Shown piece by piece: positions 48,658 to 61,045 of a stretch of 64,000 nucleotides of DNA. The position numbers were made by a program, and so were the translations under genes. Within the stretch, counting starts at the first letter, position 1. Each line of letters starts with the position of its first letter. This DNA comes from Vespa crabro (taxonomy: Eukaryota; Arthropoda; Insecta; Hymenoptera; Vespidae), in contig NC_060956.1 in the NCBI RefSeq assembly GCF_910589235.1, positions 20,446,973 to 20,510,972 on the forward strand, read 5' to 3'. Under the pieces are notes generated by a model. It did no database searches. It saw nothing but the letters and a program-made list of their open reading frames with translations, and had not been told where the DNA came from.

Positions 48658-49042
48658 CAAAAAAGCAGAAAAGAAACAAAAAGATAAAGAAAAGACAATT
48701 GTCACAAACTTAAAAATAGTCGATCTTATTTGTGACGTTCTTTTTCCTGAATCGCATGTTTTACGCGAATGATCCAATTGATAAAGAGAGAGAAAGAAGA
48801 GAGAGGAGAGGAGAGAGAGTGAGAGAAAGGGAGAGGAAGAGGGAAAGAGAATATTCGAGAGGAGAATAGAATGGACGTCAAACAGCAAAATCGGTGGTGG
48901 CGGGTTGGAGGAACGGAAAGGATAACCTTGAACGTGGAAACTGAGAGACGTCTGCTTATTTACGACGTCGGTACGATGAAAAACGGAAGCTGACCCGGGT
49001 GCGATCGTGCGGCCGGACCATCCGCGGAAAAGCCGGAGCAAA

Positions 49043-49044
<2 letters not shown>

Positions 49045-49085
<41 letters not shown>

Positions 49086-49135
49086 CGGTGTTGCTCCATT
49101 CGGAGGCACTACCCCTTCCTTCTCTAGTCCATCTC

Positions 49136-49170
<35 letters not shown>

Positions 49171-49171
49171 T
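49045..49171. repeat. (GA)n facing (CT)n
   Basis: GA at 49045-49084 and CT at 49132-49170 are separated by only about 48 bases and can pair into a hairpin with a stem of up to about 35 pairs. Confidence 0.9.
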
Positions 49172-50204
49172 CTACCGGAGCGCACCTTGATTTACTGTCG
49201 GCGATATTTTCTCGTCGGCGCTAGTTGGCGCCTACCACACCAAACCCACCCCCTTCTCCTAAACCACCCCCCGACAATGGTGCTCGCTTGACATTTTGTT
49301 TCGAATTATTGCCCGCGTTTGTTCACCTACGTCTCGTTCCGACTCTACTCTTTTGGACGGGCTTTATATTTTTTTGCGGTCTCTTTGTTGTATTCCTCAA
49401 CGCGTTGATAGGAATGTTGACGAGCGAGAACTATGACGTACCCTTCTATATAAAAAATATATATATATATATATGTCTTTTTTTTTCTTGAACGAAATAT
49501 AGTTGGATTGATCTTCTTAAGGAATAAAATTTTCGGATACAAAGTTATCGATCAGAAAAAGAGAGACAGATAGGGTTACTGTAACTTAATGAGATCGAGT
49601 AGTCAGTTCGAATCTCGTCTGACAGTAGAAAAAAGATTTTCGACCCTGTTTAAATATGTCCGACCACAAAGCAATAAAATATCTTTATCTTACTCGTGCC
49701 ATTAGCCCCTTGATTCGGAAGGGTCCAATTTACATTCCTATCGGAGCTTCGAAAAGATAAGTCCATTTAAATAAATTAGTAGTGCTATCTTAACGCATGA
49801 AAAGTATAAGAGGGGAGGATTAAATAATATTTTATCAATTTTCGTTAGGATTCGTTACGCAAGTTGCTCTTACGTTTGCATCCTTGATAATAATCATATC
49901 CGACGGTCTCTCCCCCCCCCCGCCCTTTTAACCACACCCCTCGCATTTCGCATACGGATGTAATTCATTAATAAATTATCGTGTCGAAGATCCTTAATGT
50001 TCTTAAACGAAGAAGAATTTTTATTAGTTTAATAAAAAATCTATTTTATTATTTTGGGGACAATGTTGAACGGGACAGAAGATACGTTTAATTTTTCGAA
50101 ACAGACCGCACGGCGGACATTTTCGCGCGTCGTAACGCTCGTCTGGCCGCGCAATTGCTTTTCTCCGGTAGTGGCCGGTGTCGTATATATGTATGAGTAT
50201 GTTC

Positions 50205-50220
50205 AGAGAGAAAGAGAAAC

Positions 50221-50268
<48 letters not shown>

Positions 50269-50286
50269 GGAGAGAGAGAGAGAGAG
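50205..50286. repeat. (GA)n array
   Basis: GA array with several AAA and GGG interruptions. Confidence 0.95.
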
Positions 50287-53129
50287 GTAGGACAATATAA
50301 TGGGGCATAACAACGGCGTTAACACGCACCGGCCGACCCCGGACGCGACCTGCGACCCTCCCCGCCTGAATTACACCTCTGATAATTACTAGAAATTAAT
50401 GCCCGAGCCTTATACCCGGTCCGTCCATTGTGCCGGCCAAGCTCCGTGCATTTACACGAACACGGAACTACCTGCTTTTAGGGCGTTAATCGTTACGTAT
50501 CTGACAAGGGATTAGGGAGATCCATCACGATCGTATTCCCATCGGTATTCATCAAGGATTCTGGAATTTAATACTAAATGAATGGATCCGATAGGTGTCA
50601 CGTAAGTTTATTTTTTCTTTTTCTTTATCATTTGTGCGCTTATTAGTTTTTTTTTTTTTTTTATTAATTTCTATCTGTTCGAGAATAATCGATCGTATCA
50701 AAAAAAAAAAAAAAAAAAAAAGAAAAAAAGACAAAGGAAAAAAAAGGAAGATATTGAAACCGTTCGATATATTTAAGAAATTGTACGAGCAAGACGAATC
50801 GTGTAAATGAAAATATAAAAAAAAAAAAAAAAAAATAAAGAAAAAAAGAAATGAAAATAGGGCATCGACAAGGAATGGAACAACTGGAGGCATCGAAGTG
50901 GTCGTCGAGAGGAACGGGCTTGGCGGCAGGGGGCTGGAGGGGGGATTGTAGAGGGGGTTGTATTAAAGCTGCGGCGGGAGCATAGCAGCAGATAGTTTAA
51001 TGTGAATTTATTGCGATCGAGATATCACAGTGGCCAGAAAGCAGAGTCGCGTGCTACATACGCCGTCAAACCGATAGCTGGGACCGCTCGTCGGTGTTTG
51101 GTCCATTGTGTGGAACTCCAAACTGGTTCCAAATCAGGGAGAAAGAGAAAGAGAAAGGGAAAGAGAAAGGGAAAGAGATATGGAGAAAAGCAGGCATGGT
51201 CGGATGTGTCACTGTTTTAAAGCGGCCAGCCGTTTCCTGGGGATACGAATCATACTTTGAAGATCCCACCAATGATATCAGTCGCCGTAGCTCGTTGAGT
51301 CTATCGTAAGGGTACGGCAACGGAGTTTCACCCTCGGTAAATTTGTAATAGGACAAATTTGTGTCTGCGGTTTTGAAACGATACTGTCGTATTACGTAGG
51401 AGATTTTTTATGGGATAACATAAGTTACGAGGAAATTTTATCCCGTTTGAAAAATTTTATTATTACCATATTGAAAACGAGAATCACGTTAGTTTGTTGT
51501 ACCAAAATAGATTTTTTCTCTTTCTTAAATTATTCGACGAAAAGATCATTCTTTCGAATCATTCTTCAACCTTCTCGCGGTAGCGTCTTTTTCAAAGCTT
51601 GTCGCGAGTACTCCGGCTGATCGTATATCATATTACTTTAATTCATATGGTAATCACGCGGCACAGTCACTACACGAATTCACCGAAAACTTTTGGGACA
51701 ATGCGTGGGACAAAGGCAGGAGGTAAAAGGGGGAGTTGAAAGAGTAGATGGAGGTGGAGGATGGTAGGATGGAACAAGAGAGCGTGCGTAGTGAGAGTGA
51801 GCGAGAAAGAGAGTTAGAGAGAGAGAGAGAGAGAAAGAGGGAGTGGGTGAGAGTAGAGGTAGCTAAAGGGAGGGAGTGTTGAAACGCGCGAAGCTAGCGT
51901 TGGAAGTAGGGGTGGTGATGGTGCTAGAGAGGACAACGGTGCGAATGCGATATTGAATTCGCCCCTGGCGACGTGGCTGTTATCGACAATGTCCGACCGT
52001 TGGACCGGAAGCCATTTGCTCGCTCTCCGACGAAATTTATGAAACTTTCGAAAGCTCGCCGTGTAATTGCGAGCTCTCGTGAAGTTGGCAGAACGAAGGT
52101 GGTCCAGGCTTATAAACTTTATATTACAAAATTTTATCTATACCCCTATACCTTTTCAACTAATCCCTTTGGATTGTAATAATTTATCATTAAACAACAA
52201 ACAATATTGTATATAACAAATTCGATTTGAATGAACGTCGGGTTACGTAAACGTACGAGCAATTAACGTTTAACCCCGGTATTTGAACTTTGTTGGCAAG
52301 CTGTCCGCAAGAGGGATGCTAGAAATGAAACTCCCATTTAGCGATGAATACCGCGGGTCAATCCGCGAAGAGAATCCATATGCCGAAAAGCGCGCCATCC
52401 AATCTGAAAGTGGCCGGTTAACGCGAATAGCTTATGCGCCATACGTTACGTGCTTCAACTGTGTATCGAATGGAAAAAGCATAACGTATGTTGGCTCGTA
52501 TAGACGCTGATACAGCACCGTAGATAAAGCATATAAGAGAAAGAGGAAAAGATATTCGGTAAAGTATTTGCTTTTGGATTTGATCCTATCTTGGAAAAAA
52601 TCAATACGACAAATATTATCTACGATTTAAATGAAAAGTTAATCCTTCTTCTTTCTCATCATTATATTTTATAGAAAATATAGGAATAATATTAATGAAA
52701 GCGAGAATAATCATCGTAATACCATAGATCGATAATAATTTTTACATCCTCGATAACGTCATGAATAATGAATAAATATTATGCGGAATATAAAATCAAA
52801 GTACTTACTCTTTGATCGGTAACCGTTTTCTTCAATGATATTTTCAACGAGAAAGGAAATTGGCCGGTCGGCCATATGCGTCGACTCTAGTGCGCGTAGT
52901 AAGGTGGCGTACGAGGGCAGGGTGCAGCCAGCATGAGTGGGAGAGGGTGGCCCCGCATTACAAATTTAATCTTACAAATGGATCCGAAAACTTGGAAACA
53001 ATTGAATATATGAAATGCGGCCGCGTATATCATAACGCTAGACACGGGGTGGTTCCAACGGCAATATTGTCAGGGCCGATCCATATTCTCCGAAAGCGTA
53101 GAGGAGATAGAGATAGATAGATAAAGAAT

Positions 53130-53162
<33 letters not shown>

Positions 53163-53622
53163 TGGCTGGCTCGAGAGAGGAGCTTCTCATTGCAGGAGTT
53201 TGGGTAGAATGGAGAGAACCAAAAGGGAAAGGGAGGAAGGAATGGCAAAACATGGTTTTGGCACGACAAGAAGTCGCGAGATAGACGCACGGTTCCTGTC
53301 GCTTTCGGATAGCCTCGCTGTTTCGTGAATCCCCGGCATAAACAGATTCGATTCATAGAACGAACACTCGAAAAAAGATCTCTTCGCGAGTTCTCTTCCG
53401 GAGTTGGTGAACGATTGAAATAGTGAGAGAAACATATCTCTTTCTTCGTTGGTATTGAATTTTGTAGTTATTCCGAAATGATTTGAATTCGACGAGGAGA
53501 AGTAAAATGAAAGAATAGAGAAAAGAAGAAATAGAAAAAAAAAGAAAAGAAAAAAAAGAAAAAAAAGGAAGAAAGAGAAAAGAGAGAAACGCTCGTCCTT
53601 TTTACTTGTTTCTTTCCGTCAT

Positions 53623-53626
<4 letters not shown>

Positions 53627-53654
<28 letters not shown>

Positions 53655-53656
53655 TT
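53627..53656. repeat. (TTTC)n microsatellite
   Basis: About seven perfect units; a GA array lies upstream at 53138-53161. Confidence 0.9.
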
Positions 53657-56503
53657 TTCTTCTTCTTCTTTCTTTTTTGCTTTTTTTTTTTTTATTATTA
53701 AAATAACGGCCATACGTGAATGAGAAAATAGAAGGAAGGTTGGAATGAATGGTAGATTCGAAGCGGTCTACCAGCCGCCGACTAGATTAGCATAAATATG
53801 GCGTCTTAGAGTGGGACCGTTTGTCATCGTTAGCAAAGCACACGCTTCCTGGGACTCGTGCAGTCACACTCCTCTGAATCGTCGAGCTGCTTTCTATTCC
53901 CTCCGGAGTACTCGACTTAGTCCCGCAGGAAGGAAACCTCCGATGTTAGCTCACCGAATGCAGAAGAGAAAGAGAGCAGCTAGCGAGCTCGCGAGCTCGC
54001 TATGTAGAAGGTATGTTTGTATGTACGTGGCTATCACGAGCTTCCCTACTCTCTCATACGCCAACCGTTATTCACCTTCTTCTCTTTCTGGTCCTCATCC
54101 TCCTCTCGCATCCTCTTTGGTTCTTCTATTTCTCCTTTCCTTTCCTGACGTCTTCAGTCGGAGACAGGTACTTCGGTACCCAAACTTCCCGAACAAAGAT
54201 TTCTACAAACATTAAATGAATGTAGGTATCCTCTGATTTAGGATTCCCCCTTCTCGTTCCCGATTCAAATTGGAATTAGAATGTGGGAGCAGCAGAAACA
54301 GAAATTGATGGAGTGTAGACGGGAACAAGAGAATAATATCTACGAAGAGATAAATGGAGGACAGATTTTTAAAGAAAATCAACAACAAGTACGTTTTAAT
54401 ATTCTCTGTTGATATTCTTTTTTTTTTTCTTCTTATTTTTTTTCTTTTTACATTTTAACGTTCATTACCAACGATAGTAATTAATTATCTCATATCGATC
54501 GCTATAGATGTATTCTCTCTCTATCTCTCTCTGTCTCTCTCTCTCTCTCTCGCATAGTCATGCTAACCGTTCGTTCGATTTGGTTTATTGCGATAGCGCG
54601 TCCGTATCGTCGGCAATCTGCTGAAACGCATCGTCATATTTCATAAGCTTCCCCGCGCTAGTGTGAGCCGTATTACGCTCTAGATGCCTTCGGTGAAAGG
54701 GACGACATTACTTTTCTATTAGAATGATTGAATAAAACCGTCAATGGATTCGCACGTACTCTTCGTTATTGCTAAAACTTTTCTACGTAGTAACAAGATC
54801 TTGGAAAATTACTCTATCTCAGACCTTTCTATTATACTTTAATAACTTAACTCGTGTGATAAGTTTAATGTACGTATTTCTTAACTACGAATGATATGAT
54901 ATGATATATATGTATCATATATATATATAATATTCAAATTAAATTTGCAAAACAAAGGAAATTACACTTCGAATAATTTACTATAATGTTTCATTAATAT
55001 TTATTCAATCATAATTATATTTATTGATTACGTAGAAACGTTTGTAAAATTGATAGTAAGAAGAAAATGGGTCATTTCTTTTTTTTTTTTTTTTTAAGAG
55101 AAAGAAAGAAAATATTCAAATGTTATAAAAATAATTAGATGTTCAGTTGTACTTAGAGGACAGTCGCTTTGGATTTCTCACTTGGTTTCGATTCCCCTTG
55201 AATCTCGGGGGAGCGTTTACCGCGGATAATTCATATTTATGACGGAACGCTCTATCAACCCCACTTGTCTCGTATACGTTTAATTGAGACGTTCGTGTCG
55301 GAGGCAATAGGGTGCGAAGCCGGTCGTTGTCCTGGGGGTCACGGAGTACTACAATGCCATCGACGTTCGATGGGCTTCAAGAACAATTCTCAGGACTGTC
55401 GTTAACGATTGGCACGAATTTTCAGATACGCGACCGTGTCCAGTATAGTCATTGTCGTCGCTTATTCTACCGTCAGCATGAAAGATTCGTGGTCAGCATC
55501 GGTGATGGACATTCGTATCACATTTTTTCCACTTTCAAATCATTCATGGCACAGCTGCATTAATTTTATTACGACAATGCTAATTGAATTATTATAACTA
55601 AAACGATGACATTTCTTTTCTGGCTTAATGATTAGGCTTGATGATTAAATTCAAACGTTACCATTGAATTATTCCGAACTTTGCTCTTTAACATGTCGCA
55701 TTTGTATTCGTAAAATTTACATTCGATCAATGAACAATTCATTCCTTCTCTTCTCCACCTTGTTTTTCGCTTCATCGTTGAGAAAATTTGTAAGAATTAT
55801 ATCTTATACCTTTTTCGTTTTCATTTCCAATAGAAGGGACGAGTTTCGTTCTTTTCTTCGTTCGTGAAAACGAAAGATAAATATCTTGCAAAGGCAATAC
55901 CGGTAAACGAGTTTAGGTTGTCGCCGACTCGGTCGGTGAGTACTCGCAAGAGATAGATCCACTTAGTTTTCTGAACTCCCTTTTCAAGCGTGCCACCCTC
56001 TGAGTATTAAATACTAATTCCATTAAAGCGAGGAAGGGTTGCGCCCATATCTCTGACCCATATTTCATGCCAAAAGCTTTTCAATCCGAGAAAATACTTA
56101 TGGATCCGTCCTACGACCCTCACGATGTTGCTCAGGAAAATATGATAGTAGAGCTTCTTCGAACGCGAAAGAAGGAGCAGTCGTTTTCGATGGCGAAATT
56201 ATAGCCTTTCTAACTTTTTTCTCTCGATCGTTTCATCTATATGGTAGTTAGATATTTCGAAAAGCATTTAGAGTAAATCGTTTCGATCTAATACATTTCT
56301 ATAATAAATCGTTTATCTGTAGATAGATCGTACCCTTTGGTTTCGTAAAATGCAACGAAAGGTTGGAAGCCATTTTGGTACCGGATGATCTTTCGAACGA
56401 AACGTATTTGTTCGAATCTTTATTCTTGCTATTCGAAAGATATGAGAACGATCGTCAAGACGATAAAATAAATCGAATAAAATCGTCTCTGTCTTTCTAT
56501 CTT

Positions 56504-56545
<42 letters not shown>

Positions 56546-56791
56546 CTTGGCGATAAGTAAGAACGATCGATTGAACGATATCGAGAACTCGATTAAGCTC
56601 GTCCCTTGGGCATTCGAGGGCGTGTAAAAAGGCGACGTTTTCGAGGACGGCGATTTCGTCGTACGATTCCAGGCTAAGTTCTTGCCTATGGTTAAGTACT
56701 GTAGAATTTCATCGGACTCGCAGAGCGATGCAATCACGCAGAAGCCCATGATAACGGAGTTTCAATTATGAGTCATAACCTACCTACCTCT

Positions 56792-56863
<72 letters not shown>

Positions 56864-56874
56864 TTATCTCTATC
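56792..56874. repeat. Compound (CT)n(TATC)n
   Basis: About 16 CT units, then about 11 TATC units. Confidence 0.95.
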
Positions 56875-57044
56875 TTTTGTTAGTGATCTTCGGTTAATGA
56901 CAGTACGATCGTCGTTTTCATCGATTCCGACTATCGAAGATTAAAACTCGATCATCACGGTTAGGTCGCTAAGAGTAAACGATAAGAGTTCATCTTCGGC
57001 AAGTTCCGTTCCGTCGGACAACGAATATCTTTTCAAACTCTTGT

Positions 57045-57046
<2 letters not shown>

Positions 57047-57085
<39 letters not shown>
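57047..57085. repeat. (CT)n microsatellite
   Basis: About 18 CT units, then CCCTCTCT variants. Confidence 0.95.
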
Positions 57086-57087
<2 letters not shown>

Positions 57088-58796
57088 TCTCTCCCTCTCT
57101 CTCTTTTCTCATCGTCGTTATTTCTCTTCTTCTTCCTCTCTTTTCATTTAAACCGAACCGACGCCATACCTCGCTTTTCTATGGCGAAAGTTTTCCTTCA
57201 ATTACTTCAAGAAGCGTTCGACTACATCACGATAACTCAACTCAGAACGGCAGACACATAGCTCCAATCGCTAAAAGGTAGAAGACCGATCGTCCTTTTC
57301 TAAGCAATAACTGTCATACGAGTAAAATGTCTTATGGGATCTCTGTGTCTCGAAAGACGAAGTAGAGGACGAAGAAGAAGAAGACGAAGAAGAAGATTTT
57401 GATCGCGATCCATATTGACGAGTAAAATCAATGGCATAAGAGAAGAGCGTAAACCACGAGAAATCTACGAGAGAAACACAATGGTTTTAACGCGGCTACT
57501 TCTGCTCCCCGGTTCAGGTCAATAAGCGCAATAAACTCATTTGACGTTTTACTGCGAATCGCTTTATAGCCGTTGGTTATGACTACACCTATACCATCTA
57601 CGTCTTTCGGTTTATCTCGATCGGTAGCCACTCTGTCCACAACCCCCTCCCCTCCCCACTCCTTTTCCCCATCACCCCCAGTCAAACCTATCCAACCAAC
57701 CTCCATTTCCCACAGTATCTACCTAACCCTTCTCTAGCTGCTATCATAGAATCCAAGAGAAACTAGTTACCGAAATTGCGCTAGTTTAAATTATGAGTCT
57801 TGGCGCCTTCGCGATTTATTTTTAAAGGGCTGAGACACCCCAAATTCGTCCCTTTTTCGTCTTTTTCCTTCCCCTCTTTGCTTCTTATTTCTATCCTCGT
57901 CCCTCCGATCTACCACCGCAATAAGTATTCACCGATAATCCTAACTTCGTCTTATTTCTTACGACTTCTTACTACCTATATCGGTTTCATTTCTTTTCTA
58001 CTTTTTTCCCGGAAATCCTGGAACTTTAACGTTCCTTTCGAAACTTTCGAAATAGTGCCGTTCGAGATGCTCGTTCTCGACAGTAAAATGTTGACTTTAA
58101 CGGTGATCACTTTTGATACGTCGCGCTTCCTTGGCTCGGTTTTAATCGACGCTCCAGTCAGAAATCGTAAAACCGTTATATCCAATCTTTCGTTCGAGCG
58201 AAATGCGCCTAAGATTTTACGAGGTACGTTCGTGCGATTGAATGCATTCCCGTGAGAAAATGGCACACCTAGCGTGCTTGTTCACCGTCGGTAACTGTGA
58301 GCTTCTATAACATTATCCTTTTTCTCCGTTAATATCTTTCCAATATTTCTTATATACCAAACTATTTCCTTGGAATTGTGGAATACAATAATAAGTTTCT
58401 TTTTGATTTGAATATAAAAAGAATTTACTTCTGTTTGTACGTCTAAAAATTGTTGAGAAAGCTAATAACGTGTGTGCATCAAGTATAATAACAGTAGTAC
58501 AGTTTTTTCCTTCTTTTCTTTTGTTTCTTTTTCTTTTTTTTTTTCTTTTTCTTTTTTTCTTCTTTTTTTTTTTTGTATCAGACGAAAGATATAAAATCTC
58601 TGTGAATTTAGCGCTACATCATATTTTGCATATTACAATAAACTTTACTACCCATTAAATTCTTTTAGATAGATAAAAAAAAAAAAGTACTAAAATATAT
58701 TTTTTGATAAGATCAAACATGTATGTATATAAAGTGCCCATACGTTTGACTCGCGTGATATCGAGAGTATTGGCGAAATAACAAAATAAAACAAAA

Positions 58797-58857
58797 ACAA
58801 TAATAATAACAATAACAATAATAATAATAATAATAATGATAACAATAATAATAATAA
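58797..58857. repeat. (AAT/AAC)n microsatellite
   Basis: About 20 triplets, mostly AAT, with several AAC and one ATG variant. Confidence 0.9.
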
Positions 58858-59411
58858 ATTGGAAGATAGAAGAAATAAAAAGGACAAAAAGAGAGGAAAA
58901 AAAAAAAAGGAAAAGGAGAAAGAAAATGAGTAAGGATAGCGAATGGAGGTCTTTGCTCTCGCGAGGAAAACGGCGCTGTCTCGTCCCTCCTATCAATCTC
59001 GGCTACGACTCGTTCCCTCTCGCTTGGACATTTACATGGCAATAGCTGGTAGTACCTACACACTTCGTCCTGGTGTGCCCCGAGGCCAGAATTGAAACCA
59101 CCTCATTACCACGACACAGCCGGGACGTGGCGAGGGGAATGAGGCAGCGCGAGCTGCCGGAGAATCCGTTTTGCGAATATTGGAGGTAATGTCGCGAGGG
59201 GTTTTATACAACACCCCGTTCATCTATTTGTCTCTCTCTCTCTCTCTCTCTCTCTCATTCTCTTTCACGAGTTACTTTCATTCTTCCTTCTATCAGGATT
59301 TTCAGGGATAAAAAATGTAAATACCGAACAATTTATTTTCGTTTTCAAACGATCGATCGATCCTTCATTTCGATCCTTTTATTATTAATCGAAAACACGG
59401 ATAAAAAGAGA

Positions 59412-59413
59412 GA

Positions 59414-59473
<60 letters not shown>
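59412..59473. repeat. (GA)n array
   Basis: About 28 GA units, among the longest here; a CT array at 59229-59256 faces it. Confidence 0.95.
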
Positions 59474-60723
59474 TCGAAATATCGAGTCGACGAAAGCTCG
59501 GACGAGACAATTTTGCTGCTTCTTAAACCGTGAGGTAAAATTTGTGCTTGATTATCAGGAGAAATCAGAAGGGTAAGGAAGAAAGAGCCAGGGAGCAGAT
59601 GACACGTTCGTCTCGAGCGAGATAAGAAAACGACGCTCGTAACACGAACACGAAGATGCCCGCATTTATGAAACACGGGAAGGAGGAAAAGCGGAATCGC
59701 CTTTACGACGCCGTGATACGCCGACGCTCGGTCTTGGATTCTCTACGCTTCGCGCATAGCAACGCGGCAGCAACCGGTTTAAGAGGAGGAGAAATTGTGG
59801 GAGGTGGTTTGGTACAAACCAAGCGACCTTTCTACGAAAGGGGCTTGCTACGTTACAACTTTAATTAAATGTTTATCGTAACGGAATTAACCGAAGGCTG
59901 CCGAAGAAGCAACGCTCGTAACATTCCTCGATCGTGCCATTTACATAATCAAAAAGGTCCGTTCTATTATGATTTATTGAGGTTCGACGGAGAATTTTTT
60001 TGAGAATATCGATTCGAGAGTAAGGAGGTGTCGTTTCGGAAAAAAAAAAAAAAAAAAAAAAAACCCAGAAAAATCGAGGACGTATAGTTGAACAAATAAA
60101 ACGCCATATTGGATAATGTTTCGTCCACGATGAATATCTTTGCTATCACTCGAAGCGTTAAAATGGCGGTCTGCTTATAAACGTAGAATGCTTTTCATTT
60201 TAGCATACAAATTCGTTTCTTCTTACAAAGACTAGCCATTTCATTGGAAAACATAGATAAATATCTAAAAAAGAAAGAGAAAAAGAAAAGAAGAAAAAAA
60301 AAAGGAAATAAAATAGAAGAAGAAGAAAAAGAGAAAAAAAAAATGTAATAGCATTTATTTCGAAATATTATATATTAATTTTTTTAGACGGTCTTCTGAT
60401 CCCACTATTGCATGTCTCGTTAATTTAACGTTCCTCTATCGGGAATAGATGAGATCGGGCCATATTGGTAATCTCGAGATGCGGCTCACCGCTTTCCCCG
60501 AAGACGTTCCATCGCGGTCAAGATGGCGCACCACGTGCAGTGTGTTCCATCTTATATTAGCATACAAACTCCTAGCCGGCAGCTAGGTGGCTACTTGAGT
60601 CTTGATTTATGTACTAAATATGCCTCCCTCGCGAGCCAACCAACGTCGAAGTTTTCTTGATATCCTATCAAGTATATACCTATACTGTTTGCTATATATT
60701 TTTCTATTTTTGATCAAGGAGAA

Positions 60724-60726
<3 letters not shown>

Positions 60727-60764
<38 letters not shown>

Positions 60765-60784
60765 AGAGAGAGAGAGAGAGAGAT
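60727..60784. repeat. Compound (AT)n(GA)n
   Basis: About 17 AT units directly joined to about 10 GA units. Confidence 0.95.
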
Positions 60785-60964
60785 TTTTTTTTTTAATATA
60801 TTTGGAAATTTTAGAAAAAAAGAAAAGGAAGAAAACCCAGACAATTTTATTTCAAATAAATTCTTTTTTCTTTTTTATAGCTATTCGAGAGAATTATCGC
60901 AATACTTTAATAGGATCGTAAATGCAAGGAAAAATGTCGTACTTACGAGATGAATTTAAAAAAC

Positions 60965-61045
60965 GGTTACAGTGGATAGTCTCAGCGGGTAAAACGCATG
61001 TCATAGAAGTCGCTGCGGCGAAAACGTGAATCGCTCGTACGCTAC
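60965..61045 (+). mobile_element. tRNA-like / SINE head fragment
   Basis: TAGTCTCAGCGGG at 60977-60989 fits the tRNA A-box (TRGCNNAGYNGG) at nearly every position and is followed by GTAAAACGCATGTC, as in a D-arm. The expected B-box about 35-45 bases later is degenerate (GTGAATCGC at 61026-61034). A functional tRNA is unlikely; a SINE head or tRNA pseudogene is possible. Confidence 0.3.

Larger units (their letters stand above)
44336..60964. other. Gene-free tract downstream of the zinc-finger gene
   Basis: No exon is supported. The longest frames (48484-49185 minus, 57800-58255 plus, 45394-45840 plus) are low-complexity or featureless. GC-richer unique islands lie at about 47740-48020, 50290-50480, 51000-51300, 51890-52110, 53760-54010 and 58930-59210. 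Confidence 0.5.

Noticed and set aside
48484..49185. 233-codon minus-strand open frame
   Set aside because: Composed of Ser-Leu, Arg-Glu and Ile-Tyr runs from GA, CT and AT arrays; no domain.
49605..49616. B-box-like GTTCGAATCTCG
   Set aside because: No pairing T-stem and no credible A-box upstream; below the level of the three fragments reported.
57800..58255. 151-codon plus-strand frame with hydrophobic stretches
   Set aside because: Hydrophobicity comes from T-rich DNA; an equally long antisense frame overlaps; no recognisable protein.
59081..59099. Minus-strand GGTTTCAATTCTGG resembling a B-box
   Set aside because: Imperfect match and no clear A-box at the expected distance.
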